DNA from: Clostridiales bacterium
GTDB taxonomy: Bacteria > Bacillota > Clostridia > Christensenellales > Aristaeellaceae
NCBI GenBank assembly: GCA_012837965.1
Contig: DUQF01000027.1
Location: forward strand, 1 to 64,000
Length of the DNA stretch: 64,000 nt
Direction of reading: 5' to 3'
Below, piece by piece: positions 16,368-25,266 of this stretch. The translations under genes and the position numbers were made by a program. The stretch's first letter is position 1; every line of letters starts with the position of its first letter. The notes beneath the pieces were generated by a model that searched no databases, was not told the origin of the DNA, and saw only the letters and a program-made list of their open reading frames with translations.

Positions 16368-17657
16368 TTATTCCCTATTGCCAAGGTATTCTTTGCCGCC
16401 CATGTAGGGACGGAGCGCGGTAGGAATGGCAACGGTGCCGTCAGCGTTCAGGTTGTTTTCAAGGAAAGCAATCAGCATGCGGGGTGGGGCGACAACGGTG
16501 TTGTTTAAGGTATGGGCAAAGTACCTGCTGCCATCTTCCGCCCGCACACGGATGGCAAGGCGGCGTGCCTGGGCGTCGCCAAGGTTGGAGCAGGATCCCA
16601 CCTCAAAATATTTTTGTTGCCTTGGGCTCCAGGCCTCCACGTCGCAGCTCTTGACTTTTAAGTCCGCCAAGTCGCCCGAGCAGCACTCCAAGGTACGCAC
16701 GGGAATATCCAAGGTGCGGAAAAAGTCCACGGCGTTTTTCCAAAGCTGGTCATACCAGTACATACTGTCTTCGGGCTTGCAGACAACGACCATTTCCTGC
16801 TTTTCAAACTGGTGGATGCGGTAAACGCCCCTTTCCTCAATGCCGTGGGCGCCCACTTCTTTGCGGAAGCAGGGGGAATAGCTGGTTAAGGTGAGCGGCA
16901 AATCCTCTTCGGGCAGAATGGTATCGATAAAGCGGCCGATCATCGAGTGCTCGCTGGTGCCGATGAGGTACAGGTCCTCGCCTTCGATTTTGTACATCAT
17001 ATTTTCCATCTCGGTAAAACTCATAACGCCCGTGACCACTTCCGCCCTTATCATAAACGGGGGAATATAATAGGTGTAGCCACGGTCAATCATAAAATCC
17101 CGCGCATAGGACAGGATGGCCGAGTGCAGGCGGGCGATATCGCCTTTAAGGTAATAAAAACCGGCGCCGCTTGTTTTGCGGGCGGAATCCAGATCAACTC
17201 CGTCCAGGCTTTCCATGATATCGATATGATAGGGCACCTCAAAATCGGGAACGACGGGTTCGCCAAAACGTTCCACCTCCACGTTTTCGGTGTCGTCTTT
17301 GCCAAGCGGCACGGAATCGTCAATGATTTGGGGAATTATCATCATCTTTTCTTTTATTTCAGCGGACAGAACCTTTTCTTTTTCTTCAAGGGCCTGCAGT
17401 TCATCCTGCATATCTTTGACCTGCTGCTTGATTTTTTCGGCTTCTTCCCTTTTGCCTTTTTGCATCAGCCCGCCAATTTCCTTGGACAGGACGTTGCGCC
17501 GGTTGCGCAGCTCGTCCCCCCGCATAATGGCTTCCCGGTTTTCCTTGTCCAGTTCGATGATTTCATCCACCAAGGGAAGCTTTTCATCCTGGAATTTTTT
17601 GCGAATGTTTTCCCGCACCAAGTCGGGGTTTTCACGAATGAGTCTAATGTCTATCAT
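16368..17657 (-). CDS. serS: seryl-tRNA synthetase, archaeal/eukaryal-like sequence
   Basis: Charges tRNA-Ser (and tRNA-Sec). 429 residues from the ATG at 17657, which has AGGAGG at 5-base spacing and gives the normal MIDIRLIRENPDLV start. The N-terminal coiled-coil tRNA-binding arm spans about residues 30-105. The catalytic core reads LIGTSEHSM, CFRKEVGAHGIEERGVYRIHQFEKQE (given here only as key residues R, E, HQFEK), CSNLGDAQARRL and HTLNNTVVAPPRMLIAFLEN. Typical bacterial SerRS has PTAE and LNGSGLAVGRTL at these places; TSE, RxHQFEK and the LNxT motif are like archaeal and eukaryal enzymes. Controlled by the T-box upstream. Confidence 0.92.
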   Translation of the reverse strand: MIDIRLIRENPDLVRENIRKKFQDEKLPLVDEIIELDKENREAIMRGDELRNRRNVLSKEIGGLMQKGKREEAEKIKQQVKDMQDELQALEEKEKVLSAEIKEKMMIIPQIIDDSVPLGKDDTENVEVERFGEPVVPDFEVPYHIDIMESLDGVDLDSARKTSGAGFYYLKGDIARLHSAILSYARDFMIDRGYTYYIPPFMIRAEVVTGVMSFTEMENMMYKIEGEDLYLIGTSEHSMIGRFIDTILPEEDLPLTLTSYSPCFRKEVGAHGIEERGVYRIHQFEKQEMVVVCKPEDSMYWYDQLWKNAVDFFRTLDIPVRTLECCSGDLADLKVKSCDVEAWSPRQQKYFEVGSCSNLGDAQARRLAIRVRAEDGSRYFAHTLNNTVVAPPRMLIAFLENNLNADGTVAIPTALRPYMGGKEYLGNRE

Positions 17658-17663
17658 ACTTCC

Positions 17664-17886
17664 TCCTAAAAAATAAGAAGCCCCGCCCGCCATGGGACGG
17701 AAAGCTCCGTGTTGCCACCCAAATTGTCTTAATTAAAAAAATTAAAACCACTCAACTGCGCAGTAAGGGGCGCTGCCCTCGGAATTACCCGAATGTTCAG
17801 AAAGTGGAACGGGCAGGGACGGCACCAGCTTGCATCAACCGCCGGTTTTCTTGAGCCAATCGACAGCCTTCTTCTTTCATCGTAAC
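17664..17886 (-). promoter_or_regulatory. T-box leader of serS (tRNA-Ser responsive)
   Basis: On the minus strand the leader contains a stem I-like distal region (GGTTGATGCAAGC), a possible specifier TCC (17808-17806), and the T-box motif GGGTGGCAACACGG around 17720-17707. The C after TGG would pair with a G discriminator, as in tRNA-Ser. A terminator (AGC, then CCGTCC with GGGCGG, then GCT and TATTTTTT) ends at about 17668. The specifier assignment is tentative; the T-box and terminator are clear. Confidence 0.85.
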
Positions 17887-17892
17887 AAACAC

Positions 17893-17921
17893 ATTATACA
17901 CAAAAGCATTAAACCTTGCAA
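17893..17921 (-). promoter_or_regulatory. promoter of the serS T-box operon
   Basis: On the minus strand TTGCAA (17921-17916), 17 bases and TATAAT (17898-17893). TTGCAA is its own reverse complement and may also act as -35 for the plus-strand gene. Confidence 0.7.
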
Positions 17922-17972
17922 GGGTCGGCGATTTTTGATAGTCTATGGACAAATTCTATTTTGAGGTGAAGC

Positions 17973-18587
17973 ATGACTCAATACGAACGCATGATGAACG
18001 GCCTGATTTATAATCCTGGCGATCCTGAAATCATGGCGAAGCAGGCGCCCTACCTTGACGGTTTGGCTAAATTCAACGCTCTTTTGCATACGCAGGCGCA
18101 AGAAAAGCAAGCCTATATGAAAAGGGTATTTGCCGAGTGCGGCGACAACTGCTACATCGAGCCGCCCTTTCACGCCAACTGGGGCGGGGCGCACCTGCAT
18201 TTTGGCTCGGGCATTTACGCCAACTTCAACCTGACCGTGGTGGATGACGGGCATATCTATGTAGGCAACCAAGTGATGTTCGGCCCCAATGTAACCATCG
18301 CGACCGCCGGCCATCCCCTTGACCCTGAGCTAAGGGCAAAAGGCTATCAGTTTAATAAAGACGTGCGCATTGGCGACAATTGCTGGATTGGCGCCGGGGT
18401 TGTGATTATGCCCGGCATTACCATCGGCAACAACGTGGTGGTGGGGGCAGGCAGCATCGTCACCCGTGACTTGCCTGATAACGTCATCGCCGTGGGCAAC
18501 CCCTGCCGGGTGCTGCGTGAAATAGGGGAGCAGGACAGGGAGTTTTTTTACAAACAAGAGAGAATAGACTGGGAAAATTTAACCTAA
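17973..18587 (+). CDS. sugar O-acetyltransferase, maltose/galactoside acetyltransferase family
   Basis: 204 residues. Acetylates a sugar hydroxyl from acetyl-CoA. It shows the Mac domain (YERMMNGLIYNPGDPEIM, residues 3-20), then a left-handed beta-helix of hexapeptide repeats. Typical signatures are CYIEPPFHANWGGAHLHFG, NFNLTVVDDGHIYVGN, TAGHPLDPELR with the catalytic histidine in TAGHP, and GDNCWIGAGVVIMPGITIG. GAGGTGAAG precedes the ATG. A possible promoter is TTGCAA (17916) with TAGTCT (17939). Confidence 0.92.
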   Translation: MTQYERMMNGLIYNPGDPEIMAKQAPYLDGLAKFNALLHTQAQEKQAYMKRVFAECGDNCYIEPPFHANWGGAHLHFGSGIYANFNLTVVDDGHIYVGNQVMFGPNVTIATAGHPLDPELRAKGYQFNKDVRIGDNCWIGAGVVIMPGITIGNNVVVGAGSIVTRDLPDNVIAVGNPCRVLREIGEQDREFFYKQERIDWENLT

Positions 18588-18605
18588 AACGTTGACGGAG
18601 GCATC

Positions 18606-18899
18606 ATGAAATTAACCATGCTGGGTACCGGTAACGCCGGTGTGACCGAATGCTATAATACCTGTTTTGTCTTGCGAAACGGGGGAGAAAGTCTTTTGGT
18701 GGATGGGGGCGGCGGCAACGGCCTCTTAAAAAACTTAAAGCTTGCCAATATCAAGCCCCAGGATATCCGGCAAATTTTTGTATCCCACAAACATATCGAC
18801 CACCTGCTTGGCATCGTGTGGATGATGCGCCTTATTACCCAGGGCATGAGCCGCAATACTTATGAGAGAGAAGCCACTTCACTTTTGCTTTGCTTTTAG
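18606..18899 (+). pseudogene. truncated metallo-beta-lactamase-fold (RNase Z-like) gene
   Basis: The first ~85 residues look like the start of an MBL-fold hydrolase: MKLTMLGTGNAGVTECYNTC, LLVDGGGGNGLLKNL and the metal-binding VSHKHIDHLLG. The reading frame then ends after only 97 residues in unrelated sequence (EATSLLLCF); intact relatives have about 240 or more residues and further metal ligands. The ribosome binding site (GACGGAGG) is intact. The 3' part was lost at about 18865, probably by deletion or replacement joining it to the region of the next secreted protein. Confidence 0.8.
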
Positions 18900-18993
18900 T
18901 TTTAAAGATATCAGATCTTTGACATGTTTACTCAACCGAATGTTTTACTCTTATGGAATCTAAATAAATTAGTAAATAAGGAGGAATTTTACC

Positions 18994-19632
18994 ATGAAAA
19001 AGATGTTGACCTTAATACTCACCTTAGGGATGTTGTTAACCGCCCTACCGACTTTAGCGACTGACGGTACCGGCTTTTCCTTAGTCGATGTCTCGAATAT
19101 GAGCCCTGAGGAACAGGCAAGCTGGTATAGCTTATTTGAGATGACAGATGAATGGAGTCACTTCGGTGATCTTGGCAGGATGGCTCGACAGAGACCAGGA
19201 AATGAAGGGTGGTCACTAACCCATTTTGAAGCTGGAAATGTAATGAAAATCTCTGGTCATGAACCAGTAGAAATGAGTTTTAACGGAGAAATTTTTATTA
19301 ACACTGCTGGAGAAAGACCAGAGGGTCATTGCAATTTATGGTTTGTAATGATTCCTGAAGCTGGAGATTACGAAACTACCAATAGTGAGGTTGCCGTTAA
19401 GTGGCTTAAATATCCCATTATCGAAGGCCATGAGCGCGCCTATTGGTACGATGAGTATCGCTTTATGGCTTCGCAGCTCCTCATGCCTGTGAAAGAAAAT
19501 GGCGAAAAACCCTGTGAGGTAATTGATGTTTTCTTTCAAAGTATGGACAGGATTCTCCACAAAGGAGTAATTACTGTCGAATTTAACTTTAACGAAAACT
19601 GTTTTCAGCTGGTTATGAGACCAGCTAAATAG
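18994..19632 (+). CDS. secreted protein of unknown function
   Basis: 212 residues with a clear signal peptide (MKKMLTLILTLGMLLTALPTLA, cleavage near residue 22) and AAGGAGG before the ATG. The mature part is acidic and aromatic-rich, with SPEEQASWYSLFEMTDEW near the start and FNFNENCFQLVMRPA at the end. No family is recognised. Base composition is more AT-rich than its neighbours. TTGACA at 18919 has a poor -10 (TTTACT at 18944, 19-base spacer). It lies beside the truncated MBL gene and ends at a shared terminator. Confidence 0.75.
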   Translation: MKKMLTLILTLGMLLTALPTLATDGTGFSLVDVSNMSPEEQASWYSLFEMTDEWSHFGDLGRMARQRPGNEGWSLTHFEAGNVMKISGHEPVEMSFNGEIFINTAGERPEGHCNLWFVMIPEAGDYETTNSEVAVKWLKYPIIEGHERAYWYDEYRFMASQLLMPVKENGEKPCEVIDVFFQSMDRILHKGVITVEFNFNENCFQLVMRPAK

Positions 19633-19654
19633 GTTGAGCAATAAAAAGATCTAT

Positions 19655-19684
19655 CGGGGCTATAGCTGTTTGGCTACAGCCCCG
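19655..19684. terminator. bidirectional terminator between the secreted-protein gene and clpB
   Basis: CGGGGCTATAGC and GGCTACAGCCCCG form a stem with two mismatches. TATTTTATC follows on the plus strand and a run containing CTTTTTATT follows on the minus strand. Confidence 0.8.
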
Positions 19685-19690
19685 TGTATT

Positions 19691-22288
19691 TTATCGAATG
19701 ATAAATCCGTCTTTATCGTCTGCGTCCACAACAAGCGTTTGGCCGCTTGTTAAATCGCCTTGAATAATAGCTCTGGATACTAAAGTCTCGATTTTTGCTT
19801 GCAAGAGGCGCTTCATCGGGCGGGCGCCGTAGACGGGGTCATAGCCCTGCGCCATCATACGGTCGATGGCCTTGTCGGTCAGTTCAAGGTGGAGGTTCTT
19901 GTCTTTCATTCTAAGCCGTAGCCTGTTAAGTAACAGGTCAATAATCGCACGGATATTGTCCTTGGATAGCGGAGAAAAGAAAATGGTATCGTCAATGCGG
20001 TTGAGGAACTCGGGACGGAAAGCTTTGCGCAGCCGCTCCCTTACTTTTTCACGGGCATCTTCCGATACAATCCCGTCATCGCTAATGGAGGAGAGGATAA
20101 TATCCGAGCCCAAGTTGCTGGTCATAATCAAAATGGTATTTTTGAAATCCACTGTGCGGCCTTGGCTGTCGGTCAGCCTGCCATCGTCCAAAATTTGAAG
20201 CAGCATGTTAAATACATCGGGGTGCGCCTTTTCAATTTCATCAAACAAGATAACCGAATAGGGCTTTCTGCGGATGGCTTCGGTCAGTTGCCCGCCTTCT
20301 TCATAGCCCACATATCCGGGAGGCGCGCCCACCAAGCGGGAGACGGAAAATTTTTCCATATACTCGCTCATGTCAAGGCGGACGAGCATGCGCTCATCAT
20401 CAAAGAGGTTTTCGGCAAGGGCTTTGGCAAGCTCAGTTTTGCCAACGCCTGTGGGCCCCAAAAACAGGAAGGAGCCAATGGGCCGGTTTTCATCGGCGAT
20501 TCCCGCCCGTGAACGGAGAATAGCGTCGCTGACCGCTTGAATGGCCTCGTCCTGGCCGACCACCCGATCCCGAAGCTCGTCGGGCAGCCGCAGCAGTTTT
20601 TCCCTGTCGCCTTCCATCAGCTTGGTGACTGGGATGCCCGTCCAGCGCCCCACAATGCGGGCTATTTCCTCTTCGGTCACCTTGTCCCGAAGGTAGGTGT
20701 TGTCCCTTGCGCCCTCATTAGCTTCTTCCTGTTCAAGCTCGGCTTTCAGTTTGGGCAAGCGCCCGTATTTCAGCTCCGCGGCCTTGTTCAGGTCGTAGTT
20801 TTGCTCGGCCTTGGCAATTTCCGCGTTGATAGCTTCGATTTCCTCCCGCAGCTTTTGTGTTTTGCCAATGGCGCTCTTTTCGTTTTCCCACTGGACGGTC
20901 ATTTGCTTATATTCATCCCTGAGGTTGGAAAGCTCCTCCTGAAGCTGTTTAAGGCGCTCTTTAGATAGCCGATCCTCTTCCTTTTGCAGGGCGGCTTCTT
21001 CAATCTCAAGCTGCATAATGCGGCGGCGCTTTTCATCAAGCTCAGTGGGCATGGAGTCCATTTCGGTGCGGATCATGGCGCAGGCTTCGTCCACCAAGTC
21101 GATGGCTTTGTCAGGCAAAAATCGGTCGGTGATATAGCGGTGCGACAGGGTGGTGGCGGCGATCAGGGCATTGTCCTGGATTTTCACGCCGTGGAACACC
21201 TCGTAGCGCTCCCGTAAACCCCGCAGGATGGAGATGGTGTCTTCCACCGTCGGCTCATCCACCATAACAGGCTGAAAACGCCTTTCGAGGGCAGCGTCCT
21301 TTTCGATGTACTTGCGGTACTCATCAAGCGTGGTTGCGCCTATGCAATATAGCTCGCCCCTTGCCAGCATGGGCTTGAGTAGGTTGCCCGCGTCCATGGA
21401 GCCTTCGGTTTTTCCGGCGCCTACAATGTTGTGCAGCTCATCAATAAATAAAAGGATCTGGCCTTCACTGTTTTTTACTTCAGCGAGAACGGCCTTGAGG
21501 CGCTCTTCAAATTCGCCCCGGAACTTGGCGCCAGCGATCAGCGCCCCCATATCCAGGGAAAAAATGGTGCGGCCTTTTAAGTTTTCGGGCACGTCGCCTT
21601 GTACAATGCGCTGGGCAAGCCCTTCGGCGATGGCTGTTTTTCCGACGCCCGGCTCGCCGATTAACACGGGGTTGTTTTTAGTCTTGCGGCTTAAAATGCG
21701 AATGACGTCCCGAATTTCGCTGTCCCTGCCGATCACGGGGTCAAGTTTCTGCTCCCTTGCCAGCTTGGTCAGGTCGCTGCCGTACTTGGTTAAGGCGTCG
21801 TAGGTGTTTTCGGGGTTGTCGCTGGTGACCCGAGTGGCGCCTCTTACGGTAGACAGGGCGGCCAAAACGTCTTTTTCGGTGATTTGATAGCGGTTCAAAA
21901 GCTTTCCGGTTGTTTGCCCGCCGTGGCGGATGAGGGACAAAAACAGGTGCTCAACGCTCACATACTCATCCTTCATGTTTTTGGCGAGAGCTCCGGCTTC
22001 CCTTAAACTCTTGTCCATCTCTTGGGAAACATAGACCTTGCCCTGTTCCTGCCCGCCATGGTACTGCAATTTTGGCAGGCGTTCAATTTCGGCCAAGGTA
22101 TCTTTTAATAGGGCTTGGCTGTTCTTGCCCATTTTTTCAAGCAACTGGCCGCTCAGCCCGTCGGGTGCCTGAAGCAGGGCGTACAGCAGGTGGACAGGCT
22201 CCACCGTTTGGTTGCCGTGTTTCTTGGCAACCAGGTTCGCCCCTTGCAGGGCTTCCAAACTCTTTTGCGTATATTGCAATTCGTTCAT
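19691..22288 (-). CDS. clpB: ATP-dependent disaggregase ClpB
   Basis: A cytoplasmic AAA+ hexamer that extracts proteins from aggregates together with DnaK. 865 residues with an N-terminal Clp domain (1-145), first ATPase with GEPGVGKT (about 207-214), the long coiled-coil middle domain (about 400-530, rich in E, K, L) that separates ClpB from ClpC, and second ATPase with GPTGVGKT (about 606-613). GGAGG precedes the ATG. A CtsR-type operator overlaps the transcription start. Confidence 0.97.
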   Translation of the reverse strand: MNELQYTQKSLEALQGANLVAKKHGNQTVEPVHLLYALLQAPDGLSGQLLEKMGKNSQALLKDTLAEIERLPKLQYHGGQEQGKVYVSQEMDKSLREAGALAKNMKDEYVSVEHLFLSLIRHGGQTTGKLLNRYQITEKDVLAALSTVRGATRVTSDNPENTYDALTKYGSDLTKLAREQKLDPVIGRDSEIRDVIRILSRKTKNNPVLIGEPGVGKTAIAEGLAQRIVQGDVPENLKGRTIFSLDMGALIAGAKFRGEFEERLKAVLAEVKNSEGQILLFIDELHNIVGAGKTEGSMDAGNLLKPMLARGELYCIGATTLDEYRKYIEKDAALERRFQPVMVDEPTVEDTISILRGLRERYEVFHGVKIQDNALIAATTLSHRYITDRFLPDKAIDLVDEACAMIRTEMDSMPTELDEKRRRIMQLEIEEAALQKEEDRLSKERLKQLQEELSNLRDEYKQMTVQWENEKSAIGKTQKLREEIEAINAEIAKAEQNYDLNKAAELKYGRLPKLKAELEQEEANEGARDNTYLRDKVTEEEIARIVGRWTGIPVTKLMEGDREKLLRLPDELRDRVVGQDEAIQAVSDAILRSRAGIADENRPIGSFLFLGPTGVGKTELAKALAENLFDDERMLVRLDMSEYMEKFSVSRLVGAPPGYVGYEEGGQLTEAIRRKPYSVILFDEIEKAHPDVFNMLLQILDDGRLTDSQGRTVDFKNTILIMTSNLGSDIILSSISDDGIVSEDAREKVRERLRKAFRPEFLNRIDDTIFFSPLSKDNIRAIIDLLLNRLRLRMKDKNLHLELTDKAIDRMMAQGYDPVYGARPMKRLLQAKIETLVSRAIIQGDLTSGQTLVVDADDKDGFIIR

Positions 22289-22313
22289 CTATCGTCCTCC
22301 CATGAAGGCATTT

Positions 22314-22330
22314 ATTGACTTTCTTTGACC
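22314..22330 (-). promoter_or_regulatory. CtsR-type heptad operator of clpB
   Basis: On the minus strand GGTCAAA-GAA-AGTCAAT matches the CtsR direct-repeat consensus (GGTCAAA-NAN-RGTCAAA) except the last base. It lies just downstream of the -10 element, a normal repressor position. Confidence 0.75.
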
Positions 22331-22339
22331 TTCAATCAG

Positions 22340-22368
22340 ATTATACCCTAAAACAGTAAATCAAGCAA
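22340..22368 (-). promoter_or_regulatory. promoter of clpB
   Basis: On the minus strand TTGCTT (22368-22363), 17 bases and TATAAT (22345-22340). Confidence 0.75.
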
Positions 22369-22391
22369 AAAAATCCCGCCAATTTGGCGGG
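22368..22391 (-). terminator. terminator of the 326-residue secreted-protein gene
   Basis: On the minus strand CCCGCC-AAATT-GGCGGG followed by ATTTTTTT. It abuts the clpB -35 element. Confidence 0.88.
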
Positions 22392-22409
22392 AAAGTTTTA
22401 GAAGGAAGT

Positions 22410-23390
22410 TTATTTAGACGGTATAATCACCGGCGGTGAAGACGGCATCACGATGGGGTCCATCAACGACAGCATGGAAGAGCGCAAGTTGCTATTGGCA
22501 GCGGAGTTTTCCCAGAAACGGCGGAATTCGGTATTCACGGGCCTTGGGAACCTATAATAGCTTACCACGTTGCGTATGCTCATCAGCACGTTGGTGTCAC
22601 CACCCAAGTCATACTGGATGCTGAAAGGCACGCCGAAACGGAACTTGGTTACAGGATCCACATAGCTTTTAAGCGGAACGTCGTTGGGAATGACCACATC
22701 CCCATAGCTACCGAAAATATTGAGGTATTCATGCTTTTGTTCGGTGTTTCCGCCCTTGCCGTCATAATAGTTGTGGTAGGTAATCACAACCGTGTCGCCG
22801 GCAACGTCTACATGCACTTCGCCAATGACGTATATGTTGGAAGCAACCAATTCATAGGTTTGGCGGCCTTGGCGTGTAAGGTCCAGGGGGGTAAACATGT
22901 ACCACAGGTTGGTTAGCTCAGGGGTTAGGTCACGGAAATGCGGTCCGAAGCTGGAGACAGTGTTGTTATTGTAGAATGTATTCACATGCTGCTCGTAGAT
23001 GGGGTTGTTGTACTGGTCATATCCGACCAACTTTTGCGCAAAGTATAGTTTGGTTTTCACATTGTTGGAGGTTGCAATCTTGTAATAATAGGTGTTAATG
23101 TTGCCTTTTTCAGGCAGTGCCTTGTACAGCGCCGAGGGCATCTCGAAGCTTGTTCCGGCAGGTACATAAAACGGAATCGTTTGATTGACGATTTTGCTGG
23201 CCTCATCGTACACTTCAACCGTTACGGAAATATCTGCTGTGGTTTCGTTTTTCACCATTAAGGCGGTCGCTCCCGTCTGGGGGTCAAAGACGTCTTTTGT
23301 TTGGGTAATGGATACTTTGCCTTGCGCAAGCGCGGGAACGGCGCTTACAATCATTAGAACGGCAAGTAGCAGGGCAAATAATTTTTTCAT
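22410..23390 (-). CDS. secreted protein of unknown function
   Basis: 326 residues from the ATG at 23390, chosen because AAGGAG lies about 9 bases upstream and the N-terminus is then a standard signal peptide (MKKLFALLLAVLMIVSAVPA, cleavage before QGKVS). An earlier in-frame start at 23435 would add a charged, non-signal extension. The mature part is beta-rich, with ATALMVKNETTADISVTVEV resembling an extracellular Ig-like or FxLYD-like module, then tyrosine/asparagine-rich stretches. No family or catalytic motif is recognised. It lies 41 bases after the pseudouridine synthase gene and ends at a strong terminator. Confidence 0.75.
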   Translation of the reverse strand: MKKLFALLLAVLMIVSAVPALAQGKVSITQTKDVFDPQTGATALMVKNETTADISVTVEVYDEASKIVNQTIPFYVPAGTSFEMPSALYKALPEKGNINTYYYKIATSNNVKTKLYFAQKLVGYDQYNNPIYEQHVNTFYNNNTVSSFGPHFRDLTPELTNLWYMFTPLDLTRQGRQTYELVASNIYVIGEVHVDVAGDTVVITYHNYYDGKGGNTEQKHEYLNIFGSYGDVVIPNDVPLKSYVDPVTKFRFGVPFSIQYDLGGDTNVLMSIRNVVSYYRFPRPVNTEFRRFWENSAANSNLRSSMLSLMDPIVMPSSPPVIIPSK

Positions 23391-23431
23391 AAATAGCATC
23401 TCCTTTTCTTGATTAACCTTTCTTCTTGGTT

Positions 23432-24409
23432 TCATCTATATAACGGGTGGGGGAAGGGAAATTTTGCATCAGGCCAAAAATTTAATATTTTTTCAAGTTC
23501 ATCGGGCAAGGGTGCGGATAAGTGAATGTTTTGCTGGGTTAAGGGATGTTTGAAACGGATACTTTCAGCGTGCAGGGCGAAGCGCCCGGGAAGTTGCGGG
23601 TCTTCTTTACCGTAGAGGAAGTCGCCCACAACAGGGTGACCGATACTTGATAGGTGCACCCTGATCTGGTGGGTACGCCCTGTGAACAGGCGAAGCCGCA
23701 CAAGCGAGCGCTGTCCGTTTGACTTAAGCCGCCAAAAGGCCGTGCTTGCGGGTTTGCCGTGTTCCATTACCGCGCGCTTGATGGCGCCCACTTTTCCGAT
23801 TGCTTGGTCAACGCGGCCTTCCTTTGGCAGTATGCCCTCGACAATAGCCAAGTACTCCCTGACAAAATTGCCTGTGTTTAGCAACTTTTGCATCAGTTGC
23901 TGGGTGTGTGTGTCTTTGGCGGCCACCATCAGCCCGCTTGTTCCCTTGTCTAAGCGATTAACAGGGTGAAAGACAAAATCTTCAGGCTCCCTCATATAAA
24001 AGTATACCCTGTTTTCAAGCGTTTCTTCATTGCCGCGCGACCGGACCGAGGGCAGGGGAGCGGGCTTGTTTATAACCAGAAGGTATTCATCTTCAAACAC
24101 AATATCCAAGGGAATGGGGGAGGGAAAGGGCAAAGCGCCGCCTTTGTTGGGAAAAATCAGCTCCAGCACATCGCCGTCCTTGACAGTATATCTTGCGTGC
24201 ACGGGTGTACCGTTGACTAAAATGCTGCCGGAAAACTTCATGGAGGAGAAGGCGCTGGCCGAAACCTTGAGCACCCTACGTACAAGGTGAGCAATGGACT
24301 TGCCTTCATCTTTTTTATCAATGTGGTACAGCAAGCGATCCTCCCCGGAAATTTTTTCGCGAAAGACTTGACATAAAATCGGCTCATCGTTATAATACCA
24401 TTTGTTCAT
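23432..24409 (-). CDS. RluA-family pseudouridine synthase
   Basis: 325 residues. Converts uridines to pseudouridine in rRNA or tRNA. An S4-like N-terminal domain (about 55-105: VSASAFSSMKFSGSILVNG, VKDGDVLEL) is followed by the catalytic domain with HPVNRLDKGTSGLMVAAK (about 148-165), where D of RLD is the catalytic aspartate, and GRTHQIRVHLSSIGHPVVGD. Specificity (RluD-like or other) is not clear. The ATG lies only 3 bases from the divergent tRNA-Lys gene, so its ribosome binding sequence (AAAGG) lies within the tRNA gene's acceptor-stem DNA. Confidence 0.93.
   Translation of the reverse strand: MNKWYYNDEPILCQVFREKISGEDRLLYHIDKKDEGKSIAHLVRRVLKVSASAFSSMKFSGSILVNGTPVHARYTVKDGDVLELIFPNKGGALPFPSPIPLDIVFEDEYLLVINKPAPLPSVRSRGNEETLENRVYFYMREPEDFVFHPVNRLDKGTSGLMVAAKDTHTQQLMQKLLNTGNFVREYLAIVEGILPKEGRVDQAIGKVGAIKRAVMEHGKPASTAFWRLKSNGQRSLVRLRLFTGRTHQIRVHLSSIGHPVVGDFLYGKEDPQLPGRFALHAESIRFKHPLTQQNIHLSAPLPDELEKILNFWPDAKFPFPHPLYR
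24368..24396 (+). promoter_or_regulatory. promoter of tRNA-Lys
   Basis: A perfect consensus pair: TTGACA (24368-24373), 17 bases, TATAAT (24391-24396). It lies inside the 5' coding part of the divergent pseudouridine synthase gene. Confidence 0.88.
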
Positions 24410-24412
24410 AAT

Positions 24413-24488
24413 GCGCCTTTAGCTCAGCTGGTAGAGCACCTGACTCTTAATCAGGGCGTCCCGGGTTCGAATCCCTGAAGGCGCACCA
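24413..24488 (+). tRNA. tRNA-Lys (CTT anticodon)
   Basis: 76 bases including an encoded CCA. Acceptor stem GCGCCTT pairs with AAGGCGC, the D-arm is GCTCAGCTGGTAGAGC, the anticodon loop CTCTTAA gives CTT, and the T-arm is CCGGGTTCGAATCCCTG-like. Reads AAG lysine codons. Confidence 0.96.
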
Positions 24489-24500
24489 AAGACTTTTAAG

Positions 24501-24528
24501 CCGAATCTGCCAACAGATTCGGTTTTTT
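24501..24528 (+). terminator. terminator of tRNA-Lys
   Basis: CCGAATCTG pairs with CAGATTCGG across a 4-base loop and is followed by six T. Confidence 0.92.
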
Positions 24529-24539
24529 ATATTATCAGT

Positions 24540-25055
24540 TCAACAGTCAAACCCCGGGCGGGACAATACTCCCTGCGTATAATAGTGCTTCACTTCTACC
24601 ATGTCTGTTACAAGGTCGGCCCTGTCGATAAGCTCTTGCGGAGCGTATCGCCCCGTTAGGATAACCTCGGTATGTTCCGCCTTGTCATCCAAAATATCCA
24701 AAAGGTCATCGGTTGAAAATAGTTTATAATACAGCGCGATTGTTACCTCGTCTAAAATAACCAAATCCCAAGCACCCGAATTGAGCGCCTCACGGCATTT
24801 TTGCAAGCCTTCCCGTGCCGCTTTTTGATCTTCTTCATTGACCTCTCTATCAAAAAAACAACCTTTTCCCACTTGATGAATGGTGATGCTATCGAGTACC
24901 TCCGCGATTTTTGTTTCGGAGTATTTCATGTCTTTGACAAACTGGGCGATATACACCTTTTTACCGGCCATGGCGGCCCGCAGCGCCATACCAAAGGCTG
25001 CGCTGCTCTTTCCTTTTCCGTTACCTGTGTAAAGTTGAATAAATCCTTTTTCCAT
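24540..25055 (-). CDS. cobO: cob(I)yrinic acid a,c-diamide adenosyltransferase
   Basis: 171 residues. Adds the 5'-deoxyadenosyl group from ATP to cobalt(I) corrinoids, in cobalamin synthesis or salvage. The N-terminal GFIQLYTGNGKGKSSAAFG carries the family Walker A (GNGKGKS, residues 11-17); DLVILDEVTIALYY and ILTGRYAPQELIDRADLVTDM are the other BtuR/CobA signatures. GGAGG precedes the ATG. No other cobalamin gene and no cobalamin riboswitch are seen nearby, so it may serve salvage. Confidence 0.93.
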   Translation of the reverse strand: MEKGFIQLYTGNGKGKSSAAFGMALRAAMAGKKVYIAQFVKDMKYSETKIAEVLDSITIHQVGKGCFFDREVNEEDQKAAREGLQKCREALNSGAWDLVILDEVTIALYYKLFSTDDLLDILDDKAEHTEVILTGRYAPQELIDRADLVTDMVEVKHYYTQGVLSRPGFDC

Positions 25056-25266
25056 ATTGCTCCTCCGTATCCAAAGTAAATGTGCCGCGAATAGAGGTCA
25101 GATTATTTTCCAATGCCATATTATATTTAGGTACCAGTTGTTCTTTTCTGTGTCTTTTATACAGCTAAAATGAATAGAGCAAACAAAAGCCAAACTTTTA
25201 CAAAAAGAAGATAATCTGCTGCTGAAATCAAACGTCTTTCAGTTGATAAACAGTTTCAAATACATA

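Noticed and set aside
16947..17669. 240-codon plus-strand frame opposite serS
   Set aside because: It is antisense to the certain serS gene, rich in F/H/Q runs typical of shadows, and has no ribosome binding site.
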